Assembly: GCA_038103905.1 (NCBI GenBank)
Contig: JAYNZW010000010.1
Span: 1 to 51,342 of the forward strand
Direction: 5' to 3'
Source of the DNA: CABYIR01 sp038103905
Lineage (GTDB): Bacteria > Pseudomonadota > Alphaproteobacteria > Pelagibacterales > AG-422-B15
Length of the DNA stretch: 51,342 nucleotides
Shown: positions 32,379 to 41,196 of the stretch, piece by piece
Layout of the letters: every line of letters starts with the position of its first letter
How positions within the stretch are numbered: position 1 is the stretch's first letter
The notes under the pieces: model-generated
The model's database searches: none
What the model was told of the DNA's origin: nothing
What the model saw: only the letters and a program-made list of their open reading frames with translations
Position numbers and translations under genes: made by a program

Positions 32379-34439
32379 TTAGAGACCTGCCAATAACAAT
32401 AATGCAACAATATTGGTAATCTTAATCATAGGATTTACTGCTGGCCCAGCAGTGTCTTTATAAGGATCTCCAACTGTATCTCCTGTAACTGCCGCTTTAT
32501 GAGCTTCTGATCCTTTTCCTCCAAAGTTACCATCTTCAACATATTTTTTTGCATTATCCCATGCTCCCCCTCCAGCAGTCATTGATATTGCTACAAAAAC
32601 TCCTGTTACAATTACTCCCAGCAACATAGCTCCGAGAGAAGAAACTGCTTCATCCTGACCTGCGACGTAAAGAACAATAAAATATAATGCTATCGGTGAG
32701 AGCACTGGAAGCATTGATGGTACAACCATTTCCTTTATTGCAGACTTAGTTAATAGATCTACAGACTTAGAATAATCTGGTTTTGATTCACCTGTCATTA
32801 TGCCAGGGTTATCTTTGAACTGCTGTCTCACTTCCTCAACAACAGCCCCACCAGCTCGACCAACAGCCATCATGCCCATTGATCCGAATAAGTATGGTAA
32901 CAAGCCACCGATTAGAAGTCCTACTACTACATATGGATTTTCCAAACTAAAGTTTGGAGTAATATGACTTAAATGATCTGTCTTAAGATCGTTAACATAC
33001 GCAGCGAACAATACTAATGCACCTAATCCCGCTGAACCAATTGCATAACCCTTAGTTACTGCCTTAGTTGTATTTCCAACAGCGTCCAAAGCGTCTGTAG
33101 TTTTTCTAACACTTTCATCAAGGTTGGACATTTCTGCTATTCCTCCTGCATTATCAGTAACAGGGCCGTAAGCATCAAGTGCAACAACCATTCCCGCTAA
33201 ACCAAGCATCGAAGTTACAGCAATTGCAATTCCCAAAAGACCAGCTAATTGAAAAGCTAGAACTATTCCAATAACGATCACAATAGCAGGAAGAGCCGTG
33301 GCCTCCATAGAAACTGCTAAACCTTGAATTACATTTGTACCATGTCCGGTAGTTGATGCCTTTGCAATACTTTGAACTGGTCGATAATTTGTTCCTGTAT
33401 AATATTCAGTGATCCATATTAGAAGGCCTGTAATTATGAGACCTAAAACAGCACAAATATAGAGAGACATTCCGGTAAAATCAGCGCCATCAATTTCACC
33501 AAAACCAATAACTCTTTCAGTTACGGGATACATCACGATTAATGAAATTACAGCAGATGCTATAAATCCTTTGTAAAGAGCTCCCATGATACTTTGTGAT
33601 GAGCCCAATCTTACAAAGAATGTTCCAACAATTGAAGCAACAAGACAACTTCCACAGATTGCCATTGGATAAATTAACATTGAAGCGGAACCAGGAAAGA
33701 AAATCATCGCTAGCACCATTGTAGCAACTACGGTAACAGCATACGTCTCAAATAAATCTGCCGCCATTCCCGCGCAGTCACCAACATTATCTCCCACATT
33801 ATCAGCAATCACCGCTGGATTTCGAGGATCATCTTCAGGTATACCAGCTTCGACTTTACCAACTAAATCAGCACCAACATCCGCACCTTTAGTAAAAATT
33901 CCTCCACCCAGCCTAGCAAAGATTGAAATTAATGAAGCACCAAACCCTAACGCTACAAGAGAATTTTTTAGAGTAGTTTCATCAACTGAGTTCATATCAA
34001 GAATTAAGTAGTATACTGATATTGATAACAAAGCTAATCCTGCAACTAACATTCCTGTTACTGCACCAGCTTTAAAAGCAACACTTAGTCCTTGAGCTAG
34101 TCCAGTCGATGCCGCTTGAGCAGTTCTAACATTTGCTCTAACTGAGATAATCATTCCAATGTATCCAGCCGCACCTGATAAAATAGCACCAATTAAATAG
34201 CCACCAATAATCCAAAAATCTCTAAAAAAAAGGTATAAAAGAACGCAAATAACTGCTCCAACTATAGCGATAGTAGTATATTGTCTGTTAAGATATGCTT
34301 GTGCACCGATCTGAATTGCCGAAGATATTTCTTGCATCTTACTGTTTCCAGCATCAGCCTTAAGTACTGAATTTCCAGCCCAGAAACCGTATACTAACGA
34401 TAATAGACCACTTGCTATAATTAAATTTATTATACTCAT
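32379..34439 (-). CDS. hppA: Membrane proton-pumping pyrophosphatase, K+-independent type
   Basis: Couples pyrophosphate hydrolysis to proton pumping across the inner membrane. The 686-residue protein has about 15-16 helices and the family motifs GGGIFTKGADVGADLVGKVE near residue 178 and DNVGDNVGDCAGMAADLFE near 210, with DNAGGIAEM near 430. The segment GNTTKAVTKG near 455 has Lys where K+-dependent enzymes have Ala, which marks the K+-independent class. A ribosome site (GAGGAA) precedes the ATG. Confidence 0.96.
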   Translation of the reverse strand: MSIINLIIASGLLSLVYGFWAGNSVLKADAGNSKMQEISSAIQIGAQAYLNRQYTTIAIVGAVICVLLYLFFRDFWIIGGYLIGAILSGAAGYIGMIISVRANVRTAQAASTGLAQGLSVAFKAGAVTGMLVAGLALLSISVYYLILDMNSVDETTLKNSLVALGFGASLISIFARLGGGIFTKGADVGADLVGKVEAGIPEDDPRNPAVIADNVGDNVGDCAGMAADLFETYAVTVVATMVLAMIFFPGSASMLIYPMAICGSCLVASIVGTFFVRLGSSQSIMGALYKGFIASAVISLIVMYPVTERVIGFGEIDGADFTGMSLYICAVLGLIITGLLIWITEYYTGTNYRPVQSIAKASTTGHGTNVIQGLAVSMEATALPAIVIVIGIVLAFQLAGLLGIAIAVTSMLGLAGMVVALDAYGPVTDNAGGIAEMSNLDESVRKTTDALDAVGNTTKAVTKGYAIGSAGLGALVLFAAYVNDLKTDHLSHITPNFSLENPYVVVGLLIGGLLPYLFGSMGMMAVGRAGGAVVEEVRQQFKDNPGIMTGESKPDYSKSVDLLTKSAIKEMVVPSMLPVLSPIALYFIVLYVAGQDEAVSSLGAMLLGVIVTGVFVAISMTAGGGAWDNAKKYVEDGNFGGKGSEAHKAAVTGDTVGDPYKDTAGPAVNPMIKITNIVALLLLAGL

Positions 34440-34459
34440 TATTGATGTTCCTCTAGTTT

Positions 34460-34509
34460 ATTTGAATTCAAATTTCTGATGCAAAATGCCAAAAAAACTG
34501 CAATTTTGC
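34460..34509. promoter_or_regulatory. Palindromes in the hppA upstream region
   Basis: The 108-nt gap between nusB and hppA holds a 14-bp perfect palindrome, ATTTGAATTCAAAT (34460-34473), about 20 nt before the hppA start. An 8-bp inverted repeat, TGCAAAAT/ATTTTGCA, lies at 34480-34487 and 34502-34509. They may be an operator or mRNA hairpin, but AT-rich sequence makes chance palindromes common. Confidence 0.3.
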
Positions 34510-34547
34510 AATCATTTAATTTTCGATGAAAATAGCGGTATAATCAT

Positions 34548-34973
34548 TTATTTTTGAACATTATCTAATATTCCATTCACTAATGATGCTTCTTTATTCG
34601 AATAAAAAGAATCAGTGACCTTCAAATACTCTGAAATGATTATATTTTTTGACAATTGTTCACCATACTTAAGCTCAAATACAGCAGCTCTTAAAATGAA
34701 TTTTAAAAGATTTTCAAATTTTCTAAAATTGTGACTTGATCCTAATGCTAAAATAATATCTTCATCGATAGATTTATTATTTAAAAACACTCCTGAATAA
34801 ATTTTTTTTGTAAAATTAAGATTAGACTTCTTTTTTAATTTATTAAAATCCTTAGTTTCAATCGACTGCTTTAATATTTCATCGATATCGAAATTTCTAT
34901 CATTATTATTTATTGAAGACTGATATAAAAGCTGGACAGCAAGAATTCTCTGAAGAGATTTTATTTCTGACAT
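34548..34973 (-). CDS. nusB: Transcription antitermination factor NusB
   Basis: A small helical RNA-binding factor of rRNA antitermination. With the ATG at 34971-34973 it is 141 residues (MSEIKSLQRILAVQLLYQSS), which fits the family better than the TTG two codons upstream. The C-terminal half shows RKFENLLKFILRAAVFELKYG, IIISEYLKVTDSFYSNKEASLVNGILD as in NusB. It follows ribH by 2 nt, the usual ribH-nusB pairing. Confidence 0.92.
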   Translation of the reverse strand: MSEIKSLQRILAVQLLYQSSINNNDRNFDIDEILKQSIETKDFNKLKKKSNLNFTKKIYSGVFLNNKSIDEDIILALGSSHNFRKFENLLKFILRAAVFELKYGEQLSKNIIISEYLKVTDSFYSNKEASLVNGILDNVQK

Positions 34974-34975
34974 AA

Positions 34976-35392
34976 TCAAATATTTTTTAATACTGATACG
35001 GCAGCATCAATTGCTTCTCTAGCTCTATTTTTTTTGCCTGAACATCTTTCAGTTGCTTGCTTCATATTCTCACAATTCAAAATTGCATTTGAAATTGGAA
35101 TAGATCTCTTAATTGATAATTCTAAAAGAGACGAAACTATGTTTCCACAAATAAAATCATAGTGACTTGTTTTACCTCTAATTATGCACCCAATAGCAAT
35201 TACTGCATCGTATTTTTTCTTTGAGAGTAAAATAGAAATAAGTACCGGTACCTCTAAAGAACCTTGAACCTGAAATAACTCATACTTGTGATTAAGTTGA
35301 TCTAAGTACTTGATTGCCTCATTGTTCATTGTATTTGTTATCTTTGGGTAAAAACTTGATGATACAATTAAAAATCTTAAACTTTTTTTCAT
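34976..35392 (-). CDS. ribH: 6,7-dimethyl-8-ribityllumazine synthase
   Basis: Penultimate step of riboflavin synthesis; forms a hollow oligomer. The 138-residue protein shows IVSSSFYPKITNTM at the start, GSLEVPVLISILL near 43, and IAIGCIIRGKTSHYDFICG near 65, containing the catalytic His. The C-terminus (EAIDAAVSVL) is typical. It lies between ribB and nusB. Confidence 0.94.
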   Translation of the reverse strand: MKKSLRFLIVSSSFYPKITNTMNNEAIKYLDQLNHKYELFQVQGSLEVPVLISILLSKKKYDAVIAIGCIIRGKTSHYDFICGNIVSSLLELSIKRSIPISNAILNCENMKQATERCSGKKNRAREAIDAAVSVLKNI

Positions 35393-35396
35393 TGGG

Positions 35397-36518
35397 CTAT
35401 TTTATCTCTGACAAAAACTTTTTTTCAACAATATTAATCCCATAAGCATCAAGACCAATAAATTTCCAATCAGTGTTAGTGAGCAGTATCATTTTGCGAA
35501 CTTTTAACTCATTAAGAATTTGGGCACCCATTCCGTATATTCTAAGCTCTGATTTTTCTGGCTCAGAGTTTTTTTCCTTGGGATTTCTCTTGCTGTTCAT
35601 AAAGTGACTTATGACTGAAGTACTACTATCTCTAACAAGAATCAAAATTCCTCTATTTTCTTTTGATATGATATCTATTGTTTTTTTTAATGTTTCACTG
35701 CCACTTCCATAGTCTCCAAAAATATCATCAAATATGTTCATTACATAAACCCTCACCATAATTGGTTCTCCATTTGATATATCTCCTTTTGAGAGAACTA
35801 TCTGTTCAGTTTTATCAACTAGGCTTTCATATATCCTGAGATCAAATTTATTAGCATGCATTAAGTCAATTTCACCTTCGTGGGTTAATTTTATGTTTGT
35901 ATCTTTTTCAAGACGATAAGCTATTAAATCAACTATTCTTCCAATTTTAATTTGATGCTTCTGAGAGAATTTAATTAAATCCGGAACTCTAGCCATAGTT
36001 CCATCATCATTCATTATTTCACAGATTACGCTGGCGGGAACATATCCTGACAATCTAGCGAGATCTACCGATGCTTCAGTATGACCCGCTCGAACCAGTA
36101 CTCCTCCATCTCTTGCAACTAGAGGAAAGACATGGCCTGGACTAGTAATATCATTCTCAGATTTATTCTTATCTATTGCAGTTTGAATTGTTGTCGCTCT
36201 ATCTTGAGCGGATATACCCGTTGTAACACCCTCTTTTGCCTCAATTGATATTGTAAAAGCTGTAGGATCCCGTTCTTGATTATTTTGAGCCATTAATGGT
36301 AAATTTAATTCTCTTACTCTTGAAGCGGTAAGAGGCAAACAAATTAGTCCACGACCATGAGTAGCCATAAAATTAATAGCTTGATCATTAATTTTTTCTG
36401 CAGGTAAAATTAAATCACCTTCATTCTCTCTACTTTCATCATCAACCATGATGACCATTTTTCCATTTTTTTGATCTTCGATTATTTCCTCAATTGATGA
36501 TATAAATTCGGTTGACAT
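35397..36518 (-). CDS. ribB: 3,4-dihydroxy-2-butanone 4-phosphate synthase with degenerate GTP cyclohydrolase II-like domain
   Basis: Residues 1-205 are a complete DHBP synthase: VDDESRENEGDLILPAEKI near residue 25, ATHGRGLICLPL, and GHVFPLVARDGGVLVRAGHTEASVDLARL near 130. It makes the four-carbon unit of riboflavin from ribulose 5-phosphate. Residues about 210-373 align with GTP cyclohydrolase II by position, but the zinc site is gone: RVYVMNIFDDIFGDYGSGSE replaces the family's cysteine-rich stretch, and there is no cysteine in this half. This matches the RibBX-type proteins known in alphaproteobacteria. A working GTP cyclohydrolase II must be encoded elsewhere. Confidence 0.92.
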   Translation of the reverse strand: MSTEFISSIEEIIEDQKNGKMVIMVDDESRENEGDLILPAEKINDQAINFMATHGRGLICLPLTASRVRELNLPLMAQNNQERDPTAFTISIEAKEGVTTGISAQDRATTIQTAIDKNKSENDITSPGHVFPLVARDGGVLVRAGHTEASVDLARLSGYVPASVICEIMNDDGTMARVPDLIKFSQKHQIKIGRIVDLIAYRLEKDTNIKLTHEGEIDLMHANKFDLRIYESLVDKTEQIVLSKGDISNGEPIMVRVYVMNIFDDIFGDYGSGSETLKKTIDIISKENRGILILVRDSSTSVISHFMNSKRNPKEKNSEPEKSELRIYGMGAQILNELKVRKMILLTNTDWKFIGLDAYGINIVEKKFLSEIK

Positions 36519-36525
36519 TTTGATG

Positions 36526-37125
36526 CTATTTTAAATTTTGGCTAACATATCTTGCTAGCATGTCGACTTCAACATTTATTCTTGAATTTACACTTAAATC
36601 TCTAAAATTTGTATGCGACCAAGTGTAAGGAACAATATTTACACTAAAAGATTTTGTGTCAAAAGAATTTACAGTTAAAGAAACGCCATCAATTGCAATA
36701 GACCCTTTTCTTGCAATATATTTTGAAAGACTCTTTGATTTACTAAATTTTAGTTGATGAGAACCTTTCACTTTTTTTATACTTAATAATTTAGAAACTT
36801 CATCTACATGACCAAATACAAAATGACCACTGATTTCATCTCCCAATCTAAGAGATTTTTCTAGATTAATAGAATTTCCAGCTTTTAAATTTGAAAAATT
36901 TGTACAGTCAATTGTTTCAGTCGAGACATCAAATGCTAGTTCTAATTCATTTTTTTTCTTTTTAATTTTGCAGACCGTGAGGCAAACTCCATTGCAGCAA
37001 ATAGAGGAACCTAATTTAATTTGTTTAGAACTAAATTTAGTTGAAACTAAAATCGTAATATCTTTATTCTTCTTTTCTACTACTTTTCTTATTTTTCCTG
37101 TATGGTCTATTATTCCTGAAAACAT
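36526..37125 (-). CDS. ribE: Riboflavin synthase alpha chain
   Basis: Dismutates two lumazines to riboflavin. The start is placed at MFSGIIDHTGKI, since riboflavin synthases begin M-F-(T/S)-G-I; an in-frame codon 24 nt upstream would add an unrelated octapeptide inside ribD. The 199 residues contain two lumazine-binding repeats: LGSSICCNGVCLTV near 40 with NLEKSLRLGDEISGHFVFGHVDE, and ARKGSIAIDGVSLTVNS near 135. It follows the ribD stop by 4 nt. Confidence 0.93.
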   Translation of the reverse strand: MFSGIIDHTGKIRKVVEKKNKDITILVSTKFSSKQIKLGSSICCNGVCLTVCKIKKKKNELELAFDVSTETIDCTNFSNLKAGNSINLEKSLRLGDEISGHFVFGHVDEVSKLLSIKKVKGSHQLKFSKSKSLSKYIARKGSIAIDGVSLTVNSFDTKSFSVNIVPYTWSHTNFRDLSVNSRINVEVDMLARYVSQNLK

Positions 37126-37129
37126 ATAC

Positions 37130-38221
37130 TCATCTTTTTGTAAACACATTTAAAGTATCATCACCAAGCTTGATAACTTTTGATAATTTAAAATTTTTAA
37201 TTGAATTCATTTTTTTAATCCCTAATTTTTCTATTGCACTAATACCTTCTTGTCCAATAAATTTAGATGCTTTGAACCAATATATACTATCAACCAAATT
37301 TCTAGATAATAGTGAAGTGGCTATTCTGCCACCTCCTTCAGTTAATATTGATTGATAGCCATTATCAGCTATTTTATAAATTATTTCTTCTATATTCAAA
37401 AGTTCGTTATTCTGAGACACATAAATTAACTTGATATTTTTTTGACTATATTTTTTAAGCTGTCCTTTGCTTAATTCAACACTATGAAAAATATATATTT
37501 TTCTATATTTTCTTTTAAAAATCTTAAATGATAAATCTATTTTCAATTCTCTATCAATAATAAAAATATCAGGTGAATATTTTACAAGCCCATCGAGTCT
37601 ACAATCAAAGATAGGGTTATCTTTAATTACCGTTTGGCTTGTGGTTAATAAACAATCATTTTTTAGTCGCAATGTATGACCAATTAACCTTGAAGACTTT
37701 GATGTTATCCATTTACTTTCAAAACTAGATAAAGCTATTTTTGAGTCAATGGTTGAAGCAATTTTTAGTGTCAAAAATGGTTTCTTATTATTTATTGTAT
37801 TAAAAAAAATATTATTATCTATATTAACTTTCTTTTGCTTGAGCATCTTAACTTCAACATTATGTTTTTTTAATTTTTGTATACCTTTTCCATTAACAAT
37901 TTTATTTTTATCTAATGAAGAGATAAAAACTTTTTTGATACCATATTTTATAATTAAGTCTGTACAGGGGTCTGTTTTGCCTTTGTGAGAACATGGTTCA
38001 AGAGTGCAATAAAGAGTAGACCCATTAAATATTTTTTTATTTTTTATTCTTTGAATTGCATTGAATTCCGCATGAGGTAAGCCATTCTTACCTGTCCAAC
38101 CTCTTGATAAAATTTCGTTATTTTTTACAAAAATTGCACCTACATTTGGGTTTGGAGCAGTAGTTCCCTTCGCTCTGAAAGCCATTCTAGAGGCAATCTC
38201 CATGTAATACTTATGATGCAA
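37130..38221 (-). CDS. ribD: Bifunctional riboflavin deaminase/reductase
   Basis: Steps two and three of riboflavin synthesis. The N-terminal deaminase (about 1-140) shows zinc residues in GLPHAEFNAIQ and CTLEPCSHKGKTDPCTDLI. The C-terminal reductase (about 145-363) has LTLKIASTIDSKIALSS and SILTEGGGRIATSLL for NADPH. Length is normal. Its ATG is 8 nt after nrdR. The order nrdR-ribD-ribE-ribB-ribH-nusB is standard for alphaproteobacteria. Confidence 0.95.
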   Translation of the reverse strand: MHHKYYMEIASRMAFRAKGTTAPNPNVGAIFVKNNEILSRGWTGKNGLPHAEFNAIQRIKNKKIFNGSTLYCTLEPCSHKGKTDPCTDLIIKYGIKKVFISSLDKNKIVNGKGIQKLKKHNVEVKMLKQKKVNIDNNIFFNTINNKKPFLTLKIASTIDSKIALSSFESKWITSKSSRLIGHTLRLKNDCLLTTSQTVIKDNPIFDCRLDGLVKYSPDIFIIDRELKIDLSFKIFKRKYRKIYIFHSVELSKGQLKKYSQKNIKLIYVSQNNELLNIEEIIYKIADNGYQSILTEGGGRIATSLLSRNLVDSIYWFKASKFIGQEGISAIEKLGIKKMNSIKNFKLSKVIKLGDDTLNVFTKR

Positions 38222-38229
38222 TTAAATAC

Positions 38230-38688
38230 CTAGTCTTTGTTAGATGTGATTTCTCCAAGAAATTCCTCAAAGTCCCGAGCTTCACGAAAATTTTTGTAAA
38301 CAGAGGCAAATCTTACATATGCTACTGAGTCTATACTTTGCAGACCCTCCATAACAATTTCTCCTATAACATTAGACTCTACTTCTGACTCACCCAAACT
38401 TTCAACTCTTCTTACAATACCACTGATCATTCTTTCAACTCTATCGCTTTCAACGGGACGTTTTCTAAGTGAAATATGAATGGATCTCTCCAGCTTATCT
38501 CTATCAAATGGAACTTTTTTTCCATTTTTCTTTAGGACTGTTAATTCCCTAAGTTGAATTCTCTCAAACGTTGTAAAACGTGCTCCACATGCTGCACAAA
38601 ATCTTCTTCTTCTAATTGCAGAATTATCTTCTGTAGACCTTGAGTCTTTAACTTGGGTGTCATCATTACCACAAAAAGGACATTTCAT
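38230..38688 (-). CDS. nrdR: Transcriptional repressor NrdR
   Basis: Repressor of ribonucleotide reductase genes. The 152-residue protein has an N-terminal zinc ribbon (MKCPFCGNDDTQVKDSR and RRRFCAACGARFTTFE) and an ATP-cone (VLKKNGKKVPFDRDKLERSI, about residues 50-135) that senses dATP/ATP. It starts 2 nt after glyA. Confidence 0.96.
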   Translation of the reverse strand: MKCPFCGNDDTQVKDSRSTEDNSAIRRRRFCAACGARFTTFERIQLRELTVLKKNGKKVPFDRDKLERSIHISLRKRPVESDRVERMISGIVRRVESLGESEVESNVIGEIVMEGLQSIDSVAYVRFASVYKNFREARDFEEFLGEITSNKD

Positions 38689-38690
38689 AT

Positions 38691-39956
38691 CTAGCTACTA
38701 TATATAGGAAATTTTGAACAAAGTGTATTAACTTTTGACTTTACGTCTGCATTGATTGAATTTATCTGATCTGCAGTGCCCTGCATGCCATTTAAAACTT
38801 CCAAAATTAACTCTCCAACGAGCTTAAATTCATCTTCTTTAAAACCTCTTGTTGTACCAGCTGGTGTTCCTAGTCTTATACCAGATGTGATTTTGGGTGG
38901 GTTTGGATCATTTGGAATACCATTTTTATTACATGTGATCCCAGCTTCTTCTAGATTTATTTCAGCTTCACTGCCAGTGACATTTTTTGCTGTCAGATCA
39001 ACAAGCAATAAATGGGTATCTGTTCCACCCGAAACAATTTTTAAACCGCCATGGACAAGAGTTTCACTTAATACATGAGCATTTTTTTTCACTTGTTTGA
39101 TATATTCTTTGAAAGAAGGGTTTAATGCCTCTCCAAATGCGACAGCCTTTGCAGCTATGACATGCATTAATGGACCACCTTGAAGTCCTGGAAAAACAGC
39201 AGAATTAAATTTTTTACCTAAATCTATATCATTGGATAATATCATTCCTCCTCTTGGACCCCTGATTGTCTTATGAGTTGTTGATGTAACAACATGAGCA
39301 TGCTCTATTGGGTTTGGATATTCCTCAGCTGCGATTAATCCAGAATAGTGAGCCATATCTACGTGAAGATAAGCATCTATCTTATCACATATATCTCTAA
39401 AACGTTTGAAGTCTATAATTCTAGAATATGCACTTCCACCTGCAATGATCATTTTTGGTCTGTGCTCTAAAGCCAAACTCTCAACTTGATCGTAGTCAAT
39501 TAAAGCGTCTTTATCCAAGCCATACTGAATAGCTTTAAACCATTTACCTGATTGAGAAGGCGCTGCACCATGAGTTAAGTGTCCACCAGCATCAAGGCTC
39601 ATACCGAGTATTGTATCACCTGGCTTTAATAGCGCTAGACATACTGCTCCATTGGCTTGTGCTCCAGAATGGGGCTGTACGTTTGCATAATTACATTTAT
39701 ATAATTTTTTAACTCGTTCTATTGCCAATTCTTCAGCGACATCAACAAAATCACAACCGCTATAATATCTTGATTTAGGATAACCTTCAGCATATTTGTT
39801 CGTAAATATAGAACCTTGTACTTCAAGAACAGCTTTTGAAACAATATTTTCTGATGCAATTAATTCAATTTGATTTTGCTGACGTTTTAGTTCATCTTGA
39901 ATTGAGTCAAAAATAATTTTATCAGACTCTGAAATTGATTTTGTAAAAAAACTCAT
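38691..39956 (-). CDS. glyA: Serine hydroxymethyltransferase
   Basis: PLP enzyme interconverting serine and glycine and loading tetrahydrofolate with a one-carbon unit. The 421-residue protein shows NKYAEGYPKSRYYSGC, VQPHSGAQANGAV near residue 95 and the PLP lysine in TSTTHKTIRGPRGG near 225. The start overlaps the rpiB stop by 4 nt (ATGA). Confidence 0.97.
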   Translation of the reverse strand: MSFFTKSISESDKIIFDSIQDELKRQQNQIELIASENIVSKAVLEVQGSIFTNKYAEGYPKSRYYSGCDFVDVAEELAIERVKKLYKCNYANVQPHSGAQANGAVCLALLKPGDTILGMSLDAGGHLTHGAAPSQSGKWFKAIQYGLDKDALIDYDQVESLALEHRPKMIIAGGSAYSRIIDFKRFRDICDKIDAYLHVDMAHYSGLIAAEEYPNPIEHAHVVTSTTHKTIRGPRGGMILSNDIDLGKKFNSAVFPGLQGGPLMHVIAAKAVAFGEALNPSFKEYIKQVKKNAHVLSETLVHGGLKIVSGGTDTHLLLVDLTAKNVTGSEAEINLEEAGITCNKNGIPNDPNPPKITSGIRLGTPAGTTRGFKEDEFKLVGELILEVLNGMQGTADQINSINADVKSKVNTLCSKFPIYSS

Positions 39957-40384
39957 ATTTTATCTATCCTATTTTGATGTCTCCCGCCTTCAAAGGGAGT
40001 CTTAATAAATGTTGCAACACAATTAAATGCAATATTACTATCTATAAATCTTGCGCCTAAAGTCAATACATTACAATCATTATGAAGCCTAGATAACTTT
40101 GCTATTTCAGGAGAATAACACAAAGCAGCTCTGATACCTGGCTGTTTATTTGCTGATATGGCCATACCTTGACCAGACCCACAAATCAAGACTCCAAAAT
40201 CACAAGATTTATCAATAATATCATCTGTTACTTTTTTCGCATAATCTGGATAATCAACTGAGTCATCATTGAATGGGCCATGATTAATGATCTCATGTCC
40301 ATTTTTACTCAAATAATCTGAAATAGCTTCTTTTAGAGAAACGCCAGCATGATCTGAAGCTATTGATATTTTTTTATTTTCCAT
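39953..40384 (-). CDS. rpiB: Ribose-5-phosphate isomerase B
   Basis: Isomerises ribose 5-phosphate and ribulose 5-phosphate, the latter being the RibB substrate encoded downstream. The 143-residue protein shows IASDHAGVSLKEAI, DYPDYAKKV and the catalytic-loop segment GVLICGSGQGMAISANK near residue 65. It is first in the rpiB-glyA-nrdR-rib-nusB run; 49 nt separate it from the GDPD gene upstream. Confidence 0.95.
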   Translation of the reverse strand: MENKKISIASDHAGVSLKEAISDYLSKNGHEIINHGPFNDDSVDYPDYAKKVTDDIIDKSCDFGVLICGSGQGMAISANKQPGIRAALCYSPEIAKLSRLHNDCNVLTLGARFIDSNIAFNCVATFIKTPFEGGRHQNRIDKI

Positions 40385-40433
40385 ATGTAGTTCAAAATTA
40401 TGACGATTTATACAAAATATAGCAATATTAAAG

Positions 40434-41183
40434 TTAATCCCACAAATTATTTTTTATCAAAATTTCTTTCAATAGTGATGGCCTGTCAGTCATTATACCA
40501 TCTACACCAAGATCTATTAAACGTTGCATTTCATCTTGATCATCTACAGTCCAAACATGAATTTTTTTATCTTGATCATGAATAAAATTAATTAACTTTT
40601 CATTAACAATTGTAATCCCTTTGAAGCTAGTAGGCACTTGTACGCATGGAGTAGCCTGCTTGAACAAATATAAATATTGATTGATGTATAATTTAATGAC
40701 TTCTTGTCTTGACATTGAAATTGCCATCTTTTCAAATTTATTTAAATTAAATAAATCAAGTCGGCGCTGGAAGTGAGACCCAATACAAAACCTCTCTAGA
40801 TCATTTCTATTAATCAAAAGGTTTTTTAATAAAACTGAAGCTCGATCTGTCTTAGGATCAATATTAAAATTAATTTTACTAAAATTATTTATCGTATCTT
40901 CAAAAAGAGGAATTATTTGATCATCAAAAATAAATATATTTTCTAATTCCTCGTATGTAATCTCGGCAATTTTGATATTTTGATTATTTATTCTTACTAA
41001 ATCATCATCATGAAATATTACAAGTTTATCATCTTTTGTGTTTTGTACATCTGTTTCAATATATCTATAACCTATATCTACAGATTTCTGAAAAGCTTCA
41101 ATGGTATTTTCTTTATTTTCTAATGCCCCACCTCTATGAGAAAACGCTATAAATTTTTGGTTTTCTAAATACTCAAAAAGCAT
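40434..41183 (-). CDS. Glycerophosphodiester phosphodiesterase (GDPD family)
   Basis: A 249-residue TIM-barrel enzyme that frees glycerol 3-phosphate from phospholipid head-group diesters. The HR motif (FSHRGGALENKENTIEAF near residue 16), the metal-binding E-x-D (YIETDVQ) and HDDDLVRIN near 55 are all present. The C-terminus has VWTVDDQDEMQRLIDLGVDGIMTDRP, as in the family. No signal peptide, so cytoplasmic. Divergent from the DUF1295 gene by 13 nt. Confidence 0.92.
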   Translation of the reverse strand: MLFEYLENQKFIAFSHRGGALENKENTIEAFQKSVDIGYRYIETDVQNTKDDKLVIFHDDDLVRINNQNIKIAEITYEELENIFIFDDQIIPLFEDTINNFSKINFNIDPKTDRASVLLKNLLINRNDLERFCIGSHFQRRLDLFNLNKFEKMAISMSRQEVIKLYINQYLYLFKQATPCVQVPTSFKGITIVNEKLINFIHDQDKKIHVWTVDDQDEMQRLIDLGVDGIMTDRPSLLKEILIKNNLWD

Positions 41184-41196
41184 ATATACCTAAATT

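Noticed and set aside
37126..37149. Longer N-terminus for riboflavin synthase
   Set aside because: Riboflavin synthases begin M-F-(T/S)-G-I; the extra eight residues are inside ribD and unlike any family member.
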